Part shown: one piece after another, positions 54,529-63,657 of the stretch
Layout: every line of letters begins with the position of its first letter
Numbering within the stretch: the first letter of the stretch is position 1
DNA from: Falsihalocynthiibacter halioticoli
Lineage (GTDB): Bacteria; Pseudomonadota; Alphaproteobacteria; Rhodobacterales; Rhodobacteraceae
Direction: 5' to 3'
Assembly: GCF_025802015.1 (NCBI RefSeq)
Contig: NZ_JAOYFC010000002.1
Span: 62,001 to 126,000 of the forward strand
Length of the DNA: 64,000 bases
Notes under the pieces: model-generated
What the model was told of the DNA's origin: nothing
Database searches by the model: none
Seen by the model: the letters and a program-made list of their open reading frames with translations, nothing else
Made by a program: the position numbers and the translations under genes

Positions 54529-55818
54529 CTATCCCAGCTTCACGTTGTCGATGCCGACGATCTTGTCGTAGGCCCAGTAGAGAATAAGCACGACCGCGAG
54601 AAGGATGGTGCCAAGTGCGGCGGCAAGCCCCCAGTTGAGCGACGAGGAAATGTGGTAGGCAATCCGGTTCGAGATAAATACGCCTTTGGTACCGCCCACA
54701 ATTTCGGGCGTGATGTAGTAACCAATTGCGAGGATGAACACGAGGATCGACCCTGCCCCAATTCCCGGAATACTCTGCGGGAAATACACGCGCCAGAATG
54801 CCGTCCAATTGGTTGCACCAAGCGATTTCGCGGCGCGGAGGTATGTTGGCTGAATGGTCTGCATCACCGAATACATCGGCAAAATCATGAACGGCAACAG
54901 GATGTGGGTCATGGCCACGATGGTACCGATTTGGTTGTTGATAATCACTAGCCGCGCGTCATCCGCGACCAAACCAAGCCAGACAAGCGTATCGTTGATA
55001 ACCCCTTGTTGCTGCAACATAACCTTCCATGCAGATGTCCGCACCAAGAGCGAGGTCCAGAACGGCAACAGCACAAGGATCATTAACAGGTTCGATATAC
55101 GCATCGGCAGGTTGGCCAGCAGCCAAGCCACCGGATAACTCAACAGAATACAAAAGCCCGTAATGATGAGCGACATTTTAAGCGTTCGGCCAAAGAGCGT
55201 GAGCAAAATCCGCTTGTTTTCAGGCTGCATTTCTGGCCCTTCGGCGGTGCGCTGCATATCAACCGCATTCAGAAAATAGCCATCGGTGTATTTTCCGGAA
55301 TGCGTTTGAATCGTCGCCCATGTTTTGACTTCGCCCCATCCATCATGGATATCGATCAGCTTTTCTTTGAAGGGAGCGTCTTCGACCGGATCAAGCTTCT
55401 TGATAGCGCGTCCGGAACGGCGGAACATCGAGGACATACCGGTTTCTTCATAGTTCAGCCGCGAACCAAGGCGTGTATGGGTCTTTTCGTCAACGGCGAC
55501 AACCATATCGCGAACGAAGGCGGCATAGACCTCTTCGGGCGGCAACTCGCCACTTGTGGCGTCCCAACTGGCCAATTCGGCAACGGTTTCGGGAAGCGTT
55601 TCCTCAACAATACCGTTCTCGACAGAGCGGAACAGCATGGAGGCAATAGGAACGAGGAAAGATAGAATAACAAACAACAGTAGCGGTGCGATCAGTATGA
55701 GAGCACGAAGCTTTTGCCGCCGCAAACTGCGTGCAAGGCTTTGCTTAAGAGGAGTTCCGTCTGCGGCCAGCACGGGGCCGTTGGACTGTGGCGCGTCTTG
55801 TTGTGTCGCGTCGGACAT
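54529..55818 (-). CDS. Polyamine-type ABC transporter permease (PotB-like) with a large periplasmic insert
   Basis: The 429-residue protein begins with a cytoplasmic stretch and one helix (LILIAPLLLFVILSFLVPI). A large hydrophilic insert follows at about residues 65-205, expected to be periplasmic, and then the conserved permease helices with the coupling segment AAKSLGATNWTAFWRVYFPQS. PotB proteins average about 280-300 residues, so the insert explains the extra length and may contact the binding protein. It lies between the binding-protein gene and the PotC-like gene. Confidence 0.86.
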   Translation of the reverse strand: MSDATQQDAPQSNGPVLAADGTPLKQSLARSLRRQKLRALILIAPLLLFVILSFLVPIASMLFRSVENGIVEETLPETVAELASWDATSGELPPEEVYAAFVRDMVVAVDEKTHTRLGSRLNYEETGMSSMFRRSGRAIKKLDPVEDAPFKEKLIDIHDGWGEVKTWATIQTHSGKYTDGYFLNAVDMQRTAEGPEMQPENKRILLTLFGRTLKMSLIITGFCILLSYPVAWLLANLPMRISNLLMILVLLPFWTSLLVRTSAWKVMLQQQGVINDTLVWLGLVADDARLVIINNQIGTIVAMTHILLPFMILPMYSVMQTIQPTYLRAAKSLGATNWTAFWRVYFPQSIPGIGAGSILVFILAIGYYITPEIVGGTKGVFISNRIAYHISSSLNWGLAAALGTILLAVVLILYWAYDKIVGIDNVKLG

Positions 55819-55846
55819 TTGTTCCGCCCTGTTTTTTTGAATTTAG

Positions 55847-55876
55847 TACGAAGGGCCACCGATGCGGCCCTTCGTA
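55847..55876. other. Intercistronic stem-loop after the binding-protein gene
   Basis: Perfect 11-base arms TACGAAGGGCC and GGCCCTTCGTA enclose an 8-base loop, 23 bases beyond the binding-protein stop and before the permease gene start on the minus strand. In ABC operons such hairpins often give more binding protein than membrane parts by partial termination or 3'-end protection. Confidence 0.65.
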
Positions 55877-55899
55877 ATTTTAGGATCTAAGCCAGAGGC

Positions 55900-56988
55900 T
55901 TATTGAGCAAGCCAAGCTTGGAATTTCGCGTCGATGTCGTCGCGGTAGTCAGCCCAGAACTCGTAGTTATAGAGGAACGTACGCTTCGCGTTCTCTGGAT
56001 CGGTTGGCATATGTGGCGCCATCTCGATACCGAGTTCGGCGTGCTGGCCAACGAGCGGTGCGGAAGATGCACGCGCAGGACCGTAGGAGATGTATTTCGC
56101 TTGGTCAGCAAGACGCTGTGTATCTGTTGCGAAATAGATGTAATCCAACGCACGCTGCTTACGCTCTTCGGAAAGACCGGCAGGGATAATCCAACCGTCA
56201 AGGTCAAACACCTGCGCGTCCCAGAGCATCGCAACTGGCTGTTTCTGCTCTTCGATCACGGAGAACAGGCGACCGTTGTAAGTCGAACCCATTACAACTT
56301 CGCCATCGGCGAGAAGCTGAGGCGTATCCGCACCTGCAGACCACCAAACAACGTCATCCTTGATTGTCTCAAGCTTGGCGAGCGCACGGTCCTGACCTTC
56401 GTCGGTTGCCAGCACGTCATAGACTTCGTCGAAGCCAACGCCATCACAGATCAACGCCCATTCCATGTTGTTGATAGGACGTTTCTCAAGAGCACGTTTG
56501 CCAGGGTAAGCTTCTGTATCAAATACGGCGCAAACGTCTGTTGGCGGTGTGTCGCCAACCATGTCTGTGCGGTAGCCGAATGTTGTCGAGTAAACGATCT
56601 GTGGGATGAAACACTCGCTTACGAGCAGATCACCGAAGTCTTCGGAAGCTGGCGTGCCGTCTGGCGCAGGAGCGAGAACCTCGTCCGCATCGATTTCCAT
56701 TGCAAGACCTTCGTCACACAGACGGATCGCATCAGAAGCCACAACGTCAACAACATCCCAAGTGACGTTGTCCGCTTCGTTCATTGCGCGCAGTTTGGCA
56801 ACCGCTTCGTTGGAGCTGTCGTCGTTGATGATCGTAATGCCGGTCTTTTCGGAATATGGCTCGTGATAAGCCTTAAGCTGAGACTTCGAATAAGCCCCGC
56901 CCCATGACACAATTGTCATTTCTTCTGCCGTAGCCGCACCCGCAAGGGCAACTGCTGCTACTGACATCAAATACTTGGAATATTTCAT
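55900..56988 (-). CDS. Polyamine-type ABC transporter substrate-binding protein (PotD/PotF-like)
   Basis: The 362-residue protein has a signal peptide (YLMSVAAVALAGAATA, cleaved near residue 21). The extracellular solute-binding type I fold follows, with MTIVSWGGAYSKSQ as the first strand and a later GWIIPAGLSEE. The hinge and aromatic residues of the ligand pocket cannot be assigned exactly. The family binds spermidine, putrescine and other cationic amines or amides in the periplasm. Neighbouring genes for an aminotransferase and amide hydrolases suggest a diamine-like or cyclic amidine ligand. Confidence 0.87.
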   Translation of the reverse strand: MKYSKYLMSVAAVALAGAATAEEMTIVSWGGAYSKSQLKAYHEPYSEKTGITIINDDSSNEAVAKLRAMNEADNVTWDVVDVVASDAIRLCDEGLAMEIDADEVLAPAPDGTPASEDFGDLLVSECFIPQIVYSTTFGYRTDMVGDTPPTDVCAVFDTEAYPGKRALEKRPINNMEWALICDGVGFDEVYDVLATDEGQDRALAKLETIKDDVVWWSAGADTPQLLADGEVVMGSTYNGRLFSVIEEQKQPVAMLWDAQVFDLDGWIIPAGLSEERKQRALDYIYFATDTQRLADQAKYISYGPARASSAPLVGQHAELGIEMAPHMPTDPENAKRTFLYNYEFWADYRDDIDAKFQAWLAQ

Positions 56989-57092
56989 TCATATTCTCCC
57001 ATTCGTCCGCCTTGTTCATGTTCGATAGCCAGGGGCGGATCGATCCCAGCCATCGCGTTCATCCGCGCCGCGAGGCGACGCAGGCAAAGCAA

Positions 57093-58250
57093 TTAAGCGT
57101 CGAGCGCCCGACAATCCTCGGCCAACCAGCCGATATTGATTATCTCGCCGGGTTTGAGTTTCACGGCGTCAGGGGCGTTCCGCGTTTTGACGATGAAATC
57201 ATCGTTTCCAGCCACGCTTAGGCGGAAGCGGAAAATGTCACCCATATAGATGAATTCCTTAACTTCGGCCTTCAGCGTATGCGCATCTTCGTGCAAACGC
57301 TCTTTGTTAAATTCTACGCGCTCCGGACGGATAGACACTTTGGTCCGTTCGCCCGCATGGGTCACGTTAACGGGCATGGCGTCGATCTCTTCGCCATTGT
57401 CCAAGGTCACCACGCAATGGTTACCGGAGATTTTGGTAACAACGCCTTCTAGCGTATTGTTTTCACCAATAAATTGCGCAACGAAGCTGTTACCGGGCGC
57501 TTCATAGAGCTCATCCGGCGGCGCGAGTTGCTGAATACGGCCATCGTCGAATACGGCGACGCGATCCGACATGGTCAGCGCCTCTGTCTGGTCGTGTGTC
57601 ACGTAAACTGTCGTAATGCCGAGCTCATGTGCCAGACGTGTGATTTCAAACTGCATGTGTTCACGCAGCTGTTTATCAAGCGCGCCGAGCGGTTCGTCCA
57701 TCAAAACCAGCTCCGGCTCAAATACCAGCGCCCGCGCCAAAGCGATCCGCTGCTGCTGACCACCAGAAAGCTGAGCCGGACGACGACCGCCAAACTCACC
57801 CATCTGCACCATATCAAGCGCACGCATAACTTTTTTCTCGCGCTCGGATTTCCCAATTTTGCGAACTTCAAGCGGGAACGCGAGGTTTTCTGCAACCGTC
57901 ATATGCGGGAACAGCGCATAGTTCTGGAACACCATGCCAATGCCGCGTTTGTGCGGCGGGATGTTGTTGATCGACTGACCATCCAACAGGATATCGCCAT
58001 GGGTTGCGGTTTCAAATCCAGCGAGCATCATCAAGCAGGTTGTCTTGCCCGAACCCGAAGGTCCAAGCATCGTCAGGAATTCACCTTTCGGCATCGAAAG
58101 GTTCAGATCCTTCACAACCAAATTTTCGCCATCGTATGATTTTTGCACGCGTTTGAACTCTACGAACGCGGCGTCGTTTGACAATTTGGCCACAAGGCCC
58201 CCCTGTTTTCTTTTCAGCCACTTTTGTTGGGCCGTTTTGTTGAAATCCAT
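57093..58250 (-). CDS. Polyamine-type ABC transporter ATP-binding protein (PotA-like)
   Basis: The 385-residue protein has Walker A GPSGSGKTT near residue 65, the signature LSGGQQQRIALARAL, Walker B LVLMDEPLGALD, and the H-loop histidine in VTHDQTEALT. A C-terminal TOBE domain occupies about residues 285-375 with VSIRPERVEF. It powers import through the two permeases encoded downstream. It lies between the aminotransferase and binding-protein genes. The first 27 residues are a basic extension that might be trimmed if a later start is used. Confidence 0.9.
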   Translation of the reverse strand: MDFNKTAQQKWLKRKQGGLVAKLSNDAAFVEFKRVQKSYDGENLVVKDLNLSMPKGEFLTMLGPSGSGKTTCLMMLAGFETATHGDILLDGQSINNIPPHKRGIGMVFQNYALFPHMTVAENLAFPLEVRKIGKSEREKKVMRALDMVQMGEFGGRRPAQLSGGQQQRIALARALVFEPELVLMDEPLGALDKQLREHMQFEITRLAHELGITTVYVTHDQTEALTMSDRVAVFDDGRIQQLAPPDELYEAPGNSFVAQFIGENNTLEGVVTKISGNHCVVTLDNGEEIDAMPVNVTHAGERTKVSIRPERVEFNKERLHEDAHTLKAEVKEFIYMGDIFRFRLSVAGNDDFIVKTRNAPDAVKLKPGEIINIGWLAEDCRALDA

Positions 58251-58470
58251 TAGAACGCATGCACCTGCGGCAACGCAACCGGATTCTAGGAAGTTCTTGG
58301 ATCACTCCCCAATTGCGCCGTTTTATCGTTCAAAAACGACAACTTATACCGTGACCTGAATCCAACAGATTCGCCGGAAGCCCCCAAAAACCGATTCGTC
58401 ACCCTCGCAGTCTCCATCACTGAAAATACTGCAGTAACTGCGATTTTTTGGCGCTTTCCGGCATCATTAT

Positions 58471-59841
58471 TCACCCTAGCACACTCCGAATTGCAGAGGC
58501 TGTTTTAGCCGCAATCTCGTCTGCTTCGGACTGGCTCAGGCATAGCGGTGGTGCGAAACCAAGGATGTCTCCCTGCGGCATTGCGCGAGCAATTACCCCC
58601 TCTGACAAGAGTGCCGCGGCGATCGATGGCCCGACTTTTTCGCCCGCATCAAAGAACTGTCGCTTCTCACTGTCTTTGACCATTTCGACCGCACAGAGCA
58701 TCCCCTCGCCGCGCACTTCGCCAACATGAGCCATGTCGCCCACAGCCTCCCGCATAACGGCATTGAAATATGCACCGGTTTTGCCCGCGTTTTCGACCAA
58801 CCCAAGCTCATCAATCAACTTGAGGTTTGCAACGCCAGCCGCCGCACCAATCGGATGCGCGGAATAGGTCCAGCCGTGGCCAATCGGGCCGTTTTCGTCT
58901 GTCCCCTGCTCCAGAACTTTCCAGACCTTGTCGCTGATGATGGAGCCAGAGAGCGGCGCATAGGCCGAGGTAAGCCCCTTGGCGATCGTGATGATATCTG
59001 GCCGCATGCCGTAATGATCGGAACCAAACATCGATCCAAGCCGCCCGAAGCCCGTTACGACCTCATCAGCTATCAAAAGGATGTCGTATTTGGCCAATAC
59101 TGCTTGAATAGCGTCCCAATACTCTTCCGGTGGCGGAACAATCCCGCCTGTGCCCAAGACCGGCTCGCCGATGAAGGCCGCTATTGTCTCTGGGCCCTCG
59201 TCCAGAATTTGCGCTTCCAACTTGGCGGCGCAATCGGCAACGAATTCCGCTTCGGACATGCTCGTGTCTTCGCGTCGATAGAAATATGGCGCTTCGGTAT
59301 GGATGACCTGCGCCAATGGCAGATCGAATTTCTTGTGGAACAACTCCAGCCCTGTGAGCGATCCGGTCATCAGGCCGGAGCCGTGATATCCGCGCCAGCG
59401 ACTGATGATCTTCTTTTTCTCTGGACGGCCAAGAATGTTGTTATAGTACCAAACGAGCTTGATATTTGTCTCGTTGGCGTCGGAGCCAGAGAGCCCGAAA
59501 TACACTTTGGACATATGATCAGGCGCACGGTCCAGAACCATTTTAGCTAGTGTAATTGACGCTTCTGTCCCATGTCCTGCATAGGAATGGTAATAGGCAA
59601 GCTCTTGGGCTTGGGCCGCAATCGCATCAGATATCTCGCGCCGCCCATACCCCACGTTGACACAATAAAGCCCCGCAAAAGCATCCAGAAGCCGTGTGCC
59701 ATTACGATCTTCAATATGGCAGCCTGACCCTGTGGTTATAATCCGGCTCGGGCTTTCGCCACGCGCGTGTTGCGCGAGGTGGGTTGAAGGGTGGAAGAAG
59801 TTATCGCGGTCCCATGAATCCAGCGTGTCATTTTTCAGCAT
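58471..59841 (-). CDS. Class III PLP aminotransferase (omega-amino acid/diamine:pyruvate type)
   Basis: The ATG at 59841 has AGAGGATAT upstream and gives 456 residues, the family norm; a 53-codon upstream extension of the frame lacks support. The protein has GSGCHIEDRNGTRLLDAFAGL, the PLP-site GSDANETN, the Asp in IADEVVTGFGRLG, and the Schiff-base lysine in TIAKGLTSAYAP. The closest types are putrescine/omega-amino-acid pyruvate aminotransferases (SpuC-like) and the diaminobutyrate transaminase DoeD. It should remove a terminal amino group from the imported compound or its hydrolysis product. It heads the minus-strand unit that continues with the ABC importer genes. Confidence 0.83.
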   Translation of the reverse strand: MLKNDTLDSWDRDNFFHPSTHLAQHARGESPSRIITTGSGCHIEDRNGTRLLDAFAGLYCVNVGYGRREISDAIAAQAQELAYYHSYAGHGTEASITLAKMVLDRAPDHMSKVYFGLSGSDANETNIKLVWYYNNILGRPEKKKIISRWRGYHGSGLMTGSLTGLELFHKKFDLPLAQVIHTEAPYFYRREDTSMSEAEFVADCAAKLEAQILDEGPETIAAFIGEPVLGTGGIVPPPEEYWDAIQAVLAKYDILLIADEVVTGFGRLGSMFGSDHYGMRPDIITIAKGLTSAYAPLSGSIISDKVWKVLEQGTDENGPIGHGWTYSAHPIGAAAGVANLKLIDELGLVENAGKTGAYFNAVMREAVGDMAHVGEVRGEGMLCAVEMVKDSEKRQFFDAGEKVGPSIAAALLSEGVIARAMPQGDILGFAPPLCLSQSEADEIAAKTASAIRSVLG

Positions 59842-60025
59842 TGCATATCCTCTGGCGGTATTTGCCTGTGGTGTATTGATCTTCACAAAGCCAGGGGATG
59901 CGCACAAATCGGGCAACATGGCTCCGTTCTCCGCAGCAGCGCGCAATGCCTTTCTTGCGGAGACAGGCAATACATAGTCAAAAAAACCTGTCATGGCCAC
60001 AGTTTAAATGGACAGGTTAATTTCA

Positions 60026-60064
60026 TTGCGGCGCCGCAAGGCTATTGCCATGTGCAAATTTGCA
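60026..60064. promoter_or_regulatory. Two perfect palindromes in the divergent catabolic promoter region
   Basis: A 14-base perfect palindrome, TTGCGGCGCCGCAA (60026-60039), and a 12-base one, TGCAAATTTGCA (60053-60064), lie 26 bases apart centre to centre. A third dyad, AACCTGTC/GACAGGTT, spans 59985-60018. They sit between the divergent aminotransferase and M24 genes and are good operator candidates for a regulator encoded elsewhere. Confidence 0.5.
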
Positions 60065-60137
60065 TGCTCAAATCCGCGAACGTCGGCGGTATTTCGTACC
60101 GCTACGCTTCATGACAACCGAATAGAGGACGCCCGCC

Positions 60138-61322
60138 ATGGCCCATGCAAATCCGGCATTCACGCAAGCGGAATATGCGCGCCGCCTTGCCAAGACACGC
60201 GCTGCGATGGCCAAAGCGGGGCTTGATGCGCTCTATGTGCAGGACCCTTCGAATATGGGCTGGATCACCGGTTATGAAGGTTGGTCGTTCTATGTGCATC
60301 AGGGAGTGTTGATCTTTCACGATCAGGACCCGATCTGGTGGGGGCGGAATATGGACGCCAAAGGCGCCCTGCGTACAGTCTGGATGGATGACGCCCGCGT
60401 GCACGGCTATGACGATACTTACGTGCAATCCACAACCCGTCACCCCATGCAAGACCTCGCCGCCCTTTTTCAGGAGTTAGGGTATAGCAATGGGCGGATC
60501 GGCGTCGAACTCGAGAACTATTACTATTCGGCAAAGGCGCACCTTACTTTGGTCGAGAGCCTCCCCGACGCAACGCTGATCGACGCCACTGCCCTCGTGA
60601 ACTGGCAGCGCGCGGTGAAATCGGACGAAGAAATCGTCATGATGCGCAATGCTGCGCGTATTTCCGAAAGGATTATCGACGGGTTGGTCGAACGCATTGA
60701 ACCGGGCCTAAGAAAGAATGACCTCGTTGCCGAGATCTATCGCGACGCAATCAGCAGCACAGGAGAAATCTGGGGCGATTATGCTGCCATCGTGCCGCTG
60801 CTGCCCTCTGGAGCGGACGCCTCTGCCCCGCATCTCACGTGGGACGGCAAACCGCTCAAATCCGGAGAATGCACCTATCTTGAAATCTCGGGCTGTTATC
60901 GCAGGTACCACGCACCGTTCTGTCGCTCTGTTTTCCTAGGTACGCCGCCTGATCACGTGAAAAGGGCCGAAGCTGCACTTGTGGAGGGGTTACAGGCCGG
61001 ACTTGACGCTGCCCGCGCTGGAAACCGAGCCAAAGACATCGCACATGCGCTTGCAGGACCGCTTGAACGCGCGGGTATTAAACGCGGCGCGCGCTGTGGC
61101 TATCCAATCGGTCTTTCCTATCCGCCAGATTGGGGAGAACGGACAATTTCCTTGCGCGACAACGACGATACAATTTTGGAGCCTGGGATGACATTCCACT
61201 TCATGCCCGGCCTATGGATGGACGATTGGGGCCTTGAAATCACCGAGTCCATCCTGATCAAACCTGAAGGCCCAGCCGAGTGTTTCTGTGACCGCCCGCA
61301 AAAACTGTTTGTTAAACCCTGA
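60138..61322 (+). CDS. M24-family ectoine hydrolase-like protein (DoeA/EutD type)
   Basis: The 394-residue protein has the two-domain creatinase/prolidase (M24) layout. The N-terminal part has WITGYEGWSFYVHQGVLIF and WGRNMDAKGA, segments that I associate with ectoine hydrolase DoeA/EutD. The C-terminal pita-bread domain has GADASAPHLTW and GCYRRYHAPF; several metal ligands of true M24 peptidases appear replaced, as in creatinase-like members. DoeA opens the ectoine ring to N-acetyl-diaminobutyrate. A GAGGA site lies upstream. Its stop overlaps the M20 deacetylase start. The neighbours include no DoeB-type deacetylase, so a related cyclic amidine substrate is also possible. Confidence 0.75.
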   Translation: MAHANPAFTQAEYARRLAKTRAAMAKAGLDALYVQDPSNMGWITGYEGWSFYVHQGVLIFHDQDPIWWGRNMDAKGALRTVWMDDARVHGYDDTYVQSTTRHPMQDLAALFQELGYSNGRIGVELENYYYSAKAHLTLVESLPDATLIDATALVNWQRAVKSDEEIVMMRNAARISERIIDGLVERIEPGLRKNDLVAEIYRDAISSTGEIWGDYAAIVPLLPSGADASAPHLTWDGKPLKSGECTYLEISGCYRRYHAPFCRSVFLGTPPDHVKRAEAALVEGLQAGLDAARAGNRAKDIAHALAGPLERAGIKRGARCGYPIGLSYPPDWGERTISLRDNDDTILEPGMTFHFMPGLWMDDWGLEITESILIKPEGPAECFCDRPQKLFVKP

Positions 61323-62476
61323 TGCGTGACCAAACCATTGATATCCTGCGCGACCTGATCGCATACCCAACTGTTTCCTCGGAGAGCAATCTCCAAATGA
61401 TCGGGCACCTTGCTGGACAGCTTGAAGCCGCCGGCGCGCGCTGTTTTCTCTCGGGGGACGATACGGGCAGTAAAGCCAACCTCTTTGCAACGCTTGGCCC
61501 TGACGGCCCTGGCGGCATACTTCTTTCAGGGCATAGCGATGTCGTGCCAGTTCTGGATCAGGACTGGAGCAGCGATCCATTTGAGATGACAGAGCGAGAT
61601 GGCAGACTTTATGGTCGCGGCACCTGCGACATGAAGGGGTTCATCGCGGCCGCCGTAGCCTTCGCCGGGCAAATCGACCCTGCCCGCCTGATCCGCCCGT
61701 TGCATTTTGCCTTTACCTATGACGAGGAAGTCGGGTGCCTTGGGGCACGCCACCTTGTGGGCGAACTGGCCCAGCGCAATATACTGCCGGACATTGCAAT
61801 TATCGGCGAGCCCACAAAAATGCGCATCATCGAGGGGCATAAGGGCTGCTGTGAATACACCACGCATTTTAGCGGGTTAGAGGGGCATGGCTCCCTGCCC
61901 GACGCGGGTGTGAACGCCGCTGAATACGCCGCTCGCTATGTAAGCCGCTTGATGGAGCTGCGCGAACAACTCAAACCCCGCGCGCCACAGAACAGCCGCT
62001 TTGATCCGCCGTGGACCACCATCAACATCGGACGCATTGCCGGCGGGGTGGCTCATAACGTGATTGCGGGCAAGGCAGAGGTAGATTGGGAAATGCGCCC
62101 TGTGCAAAAGACTGATGCGGAGTTTGTGAAGCAAGCGCTCGCCACCTATGTGCGCGACACCCTTCTTCCGGACATGCATGCGGTTTGCAACCACGCAGCG
62201 ATCACAACCGAAACCATCGGAGAAGTCACGGGCCTTGACCCCATGCACGATAACGCCGCGCGCGATCTTGTGGCAGAGCTCACTGGATCAAACAGCGCCG
62301 ATGTTGTCTCGTTCGGAACGGAAGCAGGTTTGTTTCAAGAGCTTGGCATGAACGTTGTGGTCTGCGGCCCCGGCTCTATTGAACAGGCGCACAAACCCGA
62401 CGAGTTCATTACCGTGGAGCAGCTCAACAAGTGTTGTGACATGCTCGCGCGTTTGGGCAAGAAACTAACTGCATAA
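61322..62476 (+). CDS. M20-family deacetylase (ArgE-like)
   Basis: The 384-residue protein is an M20A metallohydrolase. It shows SGHSDVVPV (first zinc ligand), GRGTCDMKG (bridging Asp), TYDEEVGCLG (general base and ligand) and IGEPTKMR, with the dimerisation domain between about 180 and 290 and the last histidine in EQAHKPDEF. This pattern is closest to acetylornithine deacetylase, not to allantoate amidohydrolase. Overlap with the M24 gene (TGATG) suggests it deacylates the product of that enzyme, for example an N-acetyl diamine such as N-acetyl-diaminobutyrate. A plain arginine-synthesis role is less likely in this setting. Confidence 0.8.
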   Translation: MRDQTIDILRDLIAYPTVSSESNLQMIGHLAGQLEAAGARCFLSGDDTGSKANLFATLGPDGPGGILLSGHSDVVPVLDQDWSSDPFEMTERDGRLYGRGTCDMKGFIAAAVAFAGQIDPARLIRPLHFAFTYDEEVGCLGARHLVGELAQRNILPDIAIIGEPTKMRIIEGHKGCCEYTTHFSGLEGHGSLPDAGVNAAEYAARYVSRLMELREQLKPRAPQNSRFDPPWTTINIGRIAGGVAHNVIAGKAEVDWEMRPVQKTDAEFVKQALATYVRDTLLPDMHAVCNHAAITTETIGEVTGLDPMHDNAARDLVAELTGSNSADVVSFGTEAGLFQELGMNVVVCGPGSIEQAHKPDEFITVEQLNKCCDMLARLGKKLTA

Positions 62477-62481
62477 AAGGC

Positions 62482-63231
62482 TTAGGCTCCGTGACTTCGG
62501 TCATACGGCGAAACCGCGGGCAATACATGTGCGGCACGGGCCTCTTCGCCCGGGTCCCATACCTCAATGAGCAATGGATAGCATTTCGCCACGTCAGAAG
62601 AGTGGGATGCAGAGCAATCACCCCCCGGACAGGCGGAAAGCCCGACGGTAAGGTCAATCTCCGCAAAAAACTCAAGATAGTCTGCCGGACGTACAGGGCT
62701 TGCCTTCATGAAATACTGTCCCGTATCCCGCGTAAATCCGGTGCACATGAAAACATTCAAAACATCATGCACCAGCCCCTCTGCAATCGGAAGGTCCATC
62801 CCTGCATGCTGCGCCAAGGCGCGGGTGAGGTTAGAGTGGCAGCAGTAATGATAATCCCCACCACCAAGCAAACGCCCCGTGTAGGGATCGCAGCGCGTCC
62901 CGATTACATCATGAACAGAGCCGCCGTACGCATCAAAGTCATACCAATCAAGCGTATCATCTACGATCGTCGCCATTGGCCGTAAAAACGGAAAACTCGA
63001 CCACATCCGGTCTCCGGTCGAAAGATGCGTGCCATGCAACGCACGGGTCTTGCCGGAATAAAACCTCTCGTTCAGGTCTTTGGTGTTCCAGATATTGAGA
63101 TCCCCAACCTGTGGCCCCTCAACAGACACAATCCGAAAAAATGCGCCAGCTGGGACGTCTATGCATCCTGCATCGCGAGGATCAACAAGGCATTCCGCGA
63201 CTTTGGTTGCCCCTCCCCGAACTTCGGACAT
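62482..63231 (-). CDS. DUF1989 / urea-carboxylase-associated family protein
   Basis: The protein, about 249 residues from the ATG at 63231, has the DUF1989 core: GGATKVAECLVDP, VPAGAFFRIVSVEGPQVGDL, RTRALHGTHLSTGDRMWS and a cysteine-rich CPGGDCS near the C terminus. An in-frame TTG at 63342 would add 37 residues with little family character. Family members occur near urea carboxylase and guanidine catabolism, where some act as carboxyguanidine deiminase subunits; others have no known role. It is convergent with the M20 gene, with only 5 bases between stops. It may act on an amide or carbamoyl product of the same pathway. Confidence 0.75.
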   Translation of the reverse strand: MSEVRGGATKVAECLVDPRDAGCIDVPAGAFFRIVSVEGPQVGDLNIWNTKDLNERFYSGKTRALHGTHLSTGDRMWSSFPFLRPMATIVDDTLDWYDFDAYGGSVHDVIGTRCDPYTGRLLGGGDYHYCCHSNLTRALAQHAGMDLPIAEGLVHDVLNVFMCTGFTRDTGQYFMKASPVRPADYLEFFAEIDLTVGLSACPGGDCSASHSSDVAKCYPLLIEVWDPGEEARAAHVLPAVSPYDRSHGA

Positions 63232-63657
63232 CCGATCTAGGTCAGGCGCTTTCAGACTTTCGGTCGGATAACATATGACGGGCTGAACAGCGCGCCGCTT
63301 TTCCGCATCCGCAGGTGCAGAATGAAATGAATGCGTTTTCAAGTCTCAGAACTCCGTTTATCGCGAAAAGCTTTCGGCTCCCAAAGAAACTCTCCTCCAA
63401 ACGTCAAGCGAACAACTGGAAGCGGACAATGTGATCTCGGTCAACTAACTGACGTCTTCACGCCATTGCCTGCCCTATCTTCGCTGTCGTTCGCGCAAGG
63501 AGAGAACTCTTAACTACCTATCCGCCGTGGCAGTGTCTTCCAAGAGGTTTATCGTGTTACATGTTTCCGGCAAACGGAGCCCAGCACACTGGCTAGAAAT
63601 CGCTCAGTCATAGCCGATAAGAAACCTGTAGCCCTCAACTGACACGATGTAGCTGTT
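63232..63657. other. Non-coding gap between DUF1989 and ABC ATPase genes
   Basis: No gene is supported in this 426-base stretch; the first part is an open frame continuing upstream of the DUF1989 start and could be coding if a TTG at 63342 is used. No clear terminator hairpin was found, and a 60-codon open frame at 63331-63513 on the plus strand has no ribosome site or recognisable domain. Confidence 0.35.

Noticed and set aside
53562..54587. A 341-codon open frame on the plus strand across the ABC permease gene
   Set aside because: The translated sequence is low in hydrophobic residues and rich in Arg, Asn and His, unlike a folded protein, and it is antisense to a clear permease.
55903..56907. 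A 334-codon open frame opposite the substrate-binding protein gene
   Set aside because: It mirrors the coding strand and has no recognised motif; the binding protein on the other strand has a signal peptide and full family similarity.
61322..62476. M20 gene as the missing allantoate amidohydrolase (AllC)
   Set aside because: Its motifs and length fit the ArgE group, and it is translationally coupled to an ectoine-hydrolase-like gene rather than to the purine genes.
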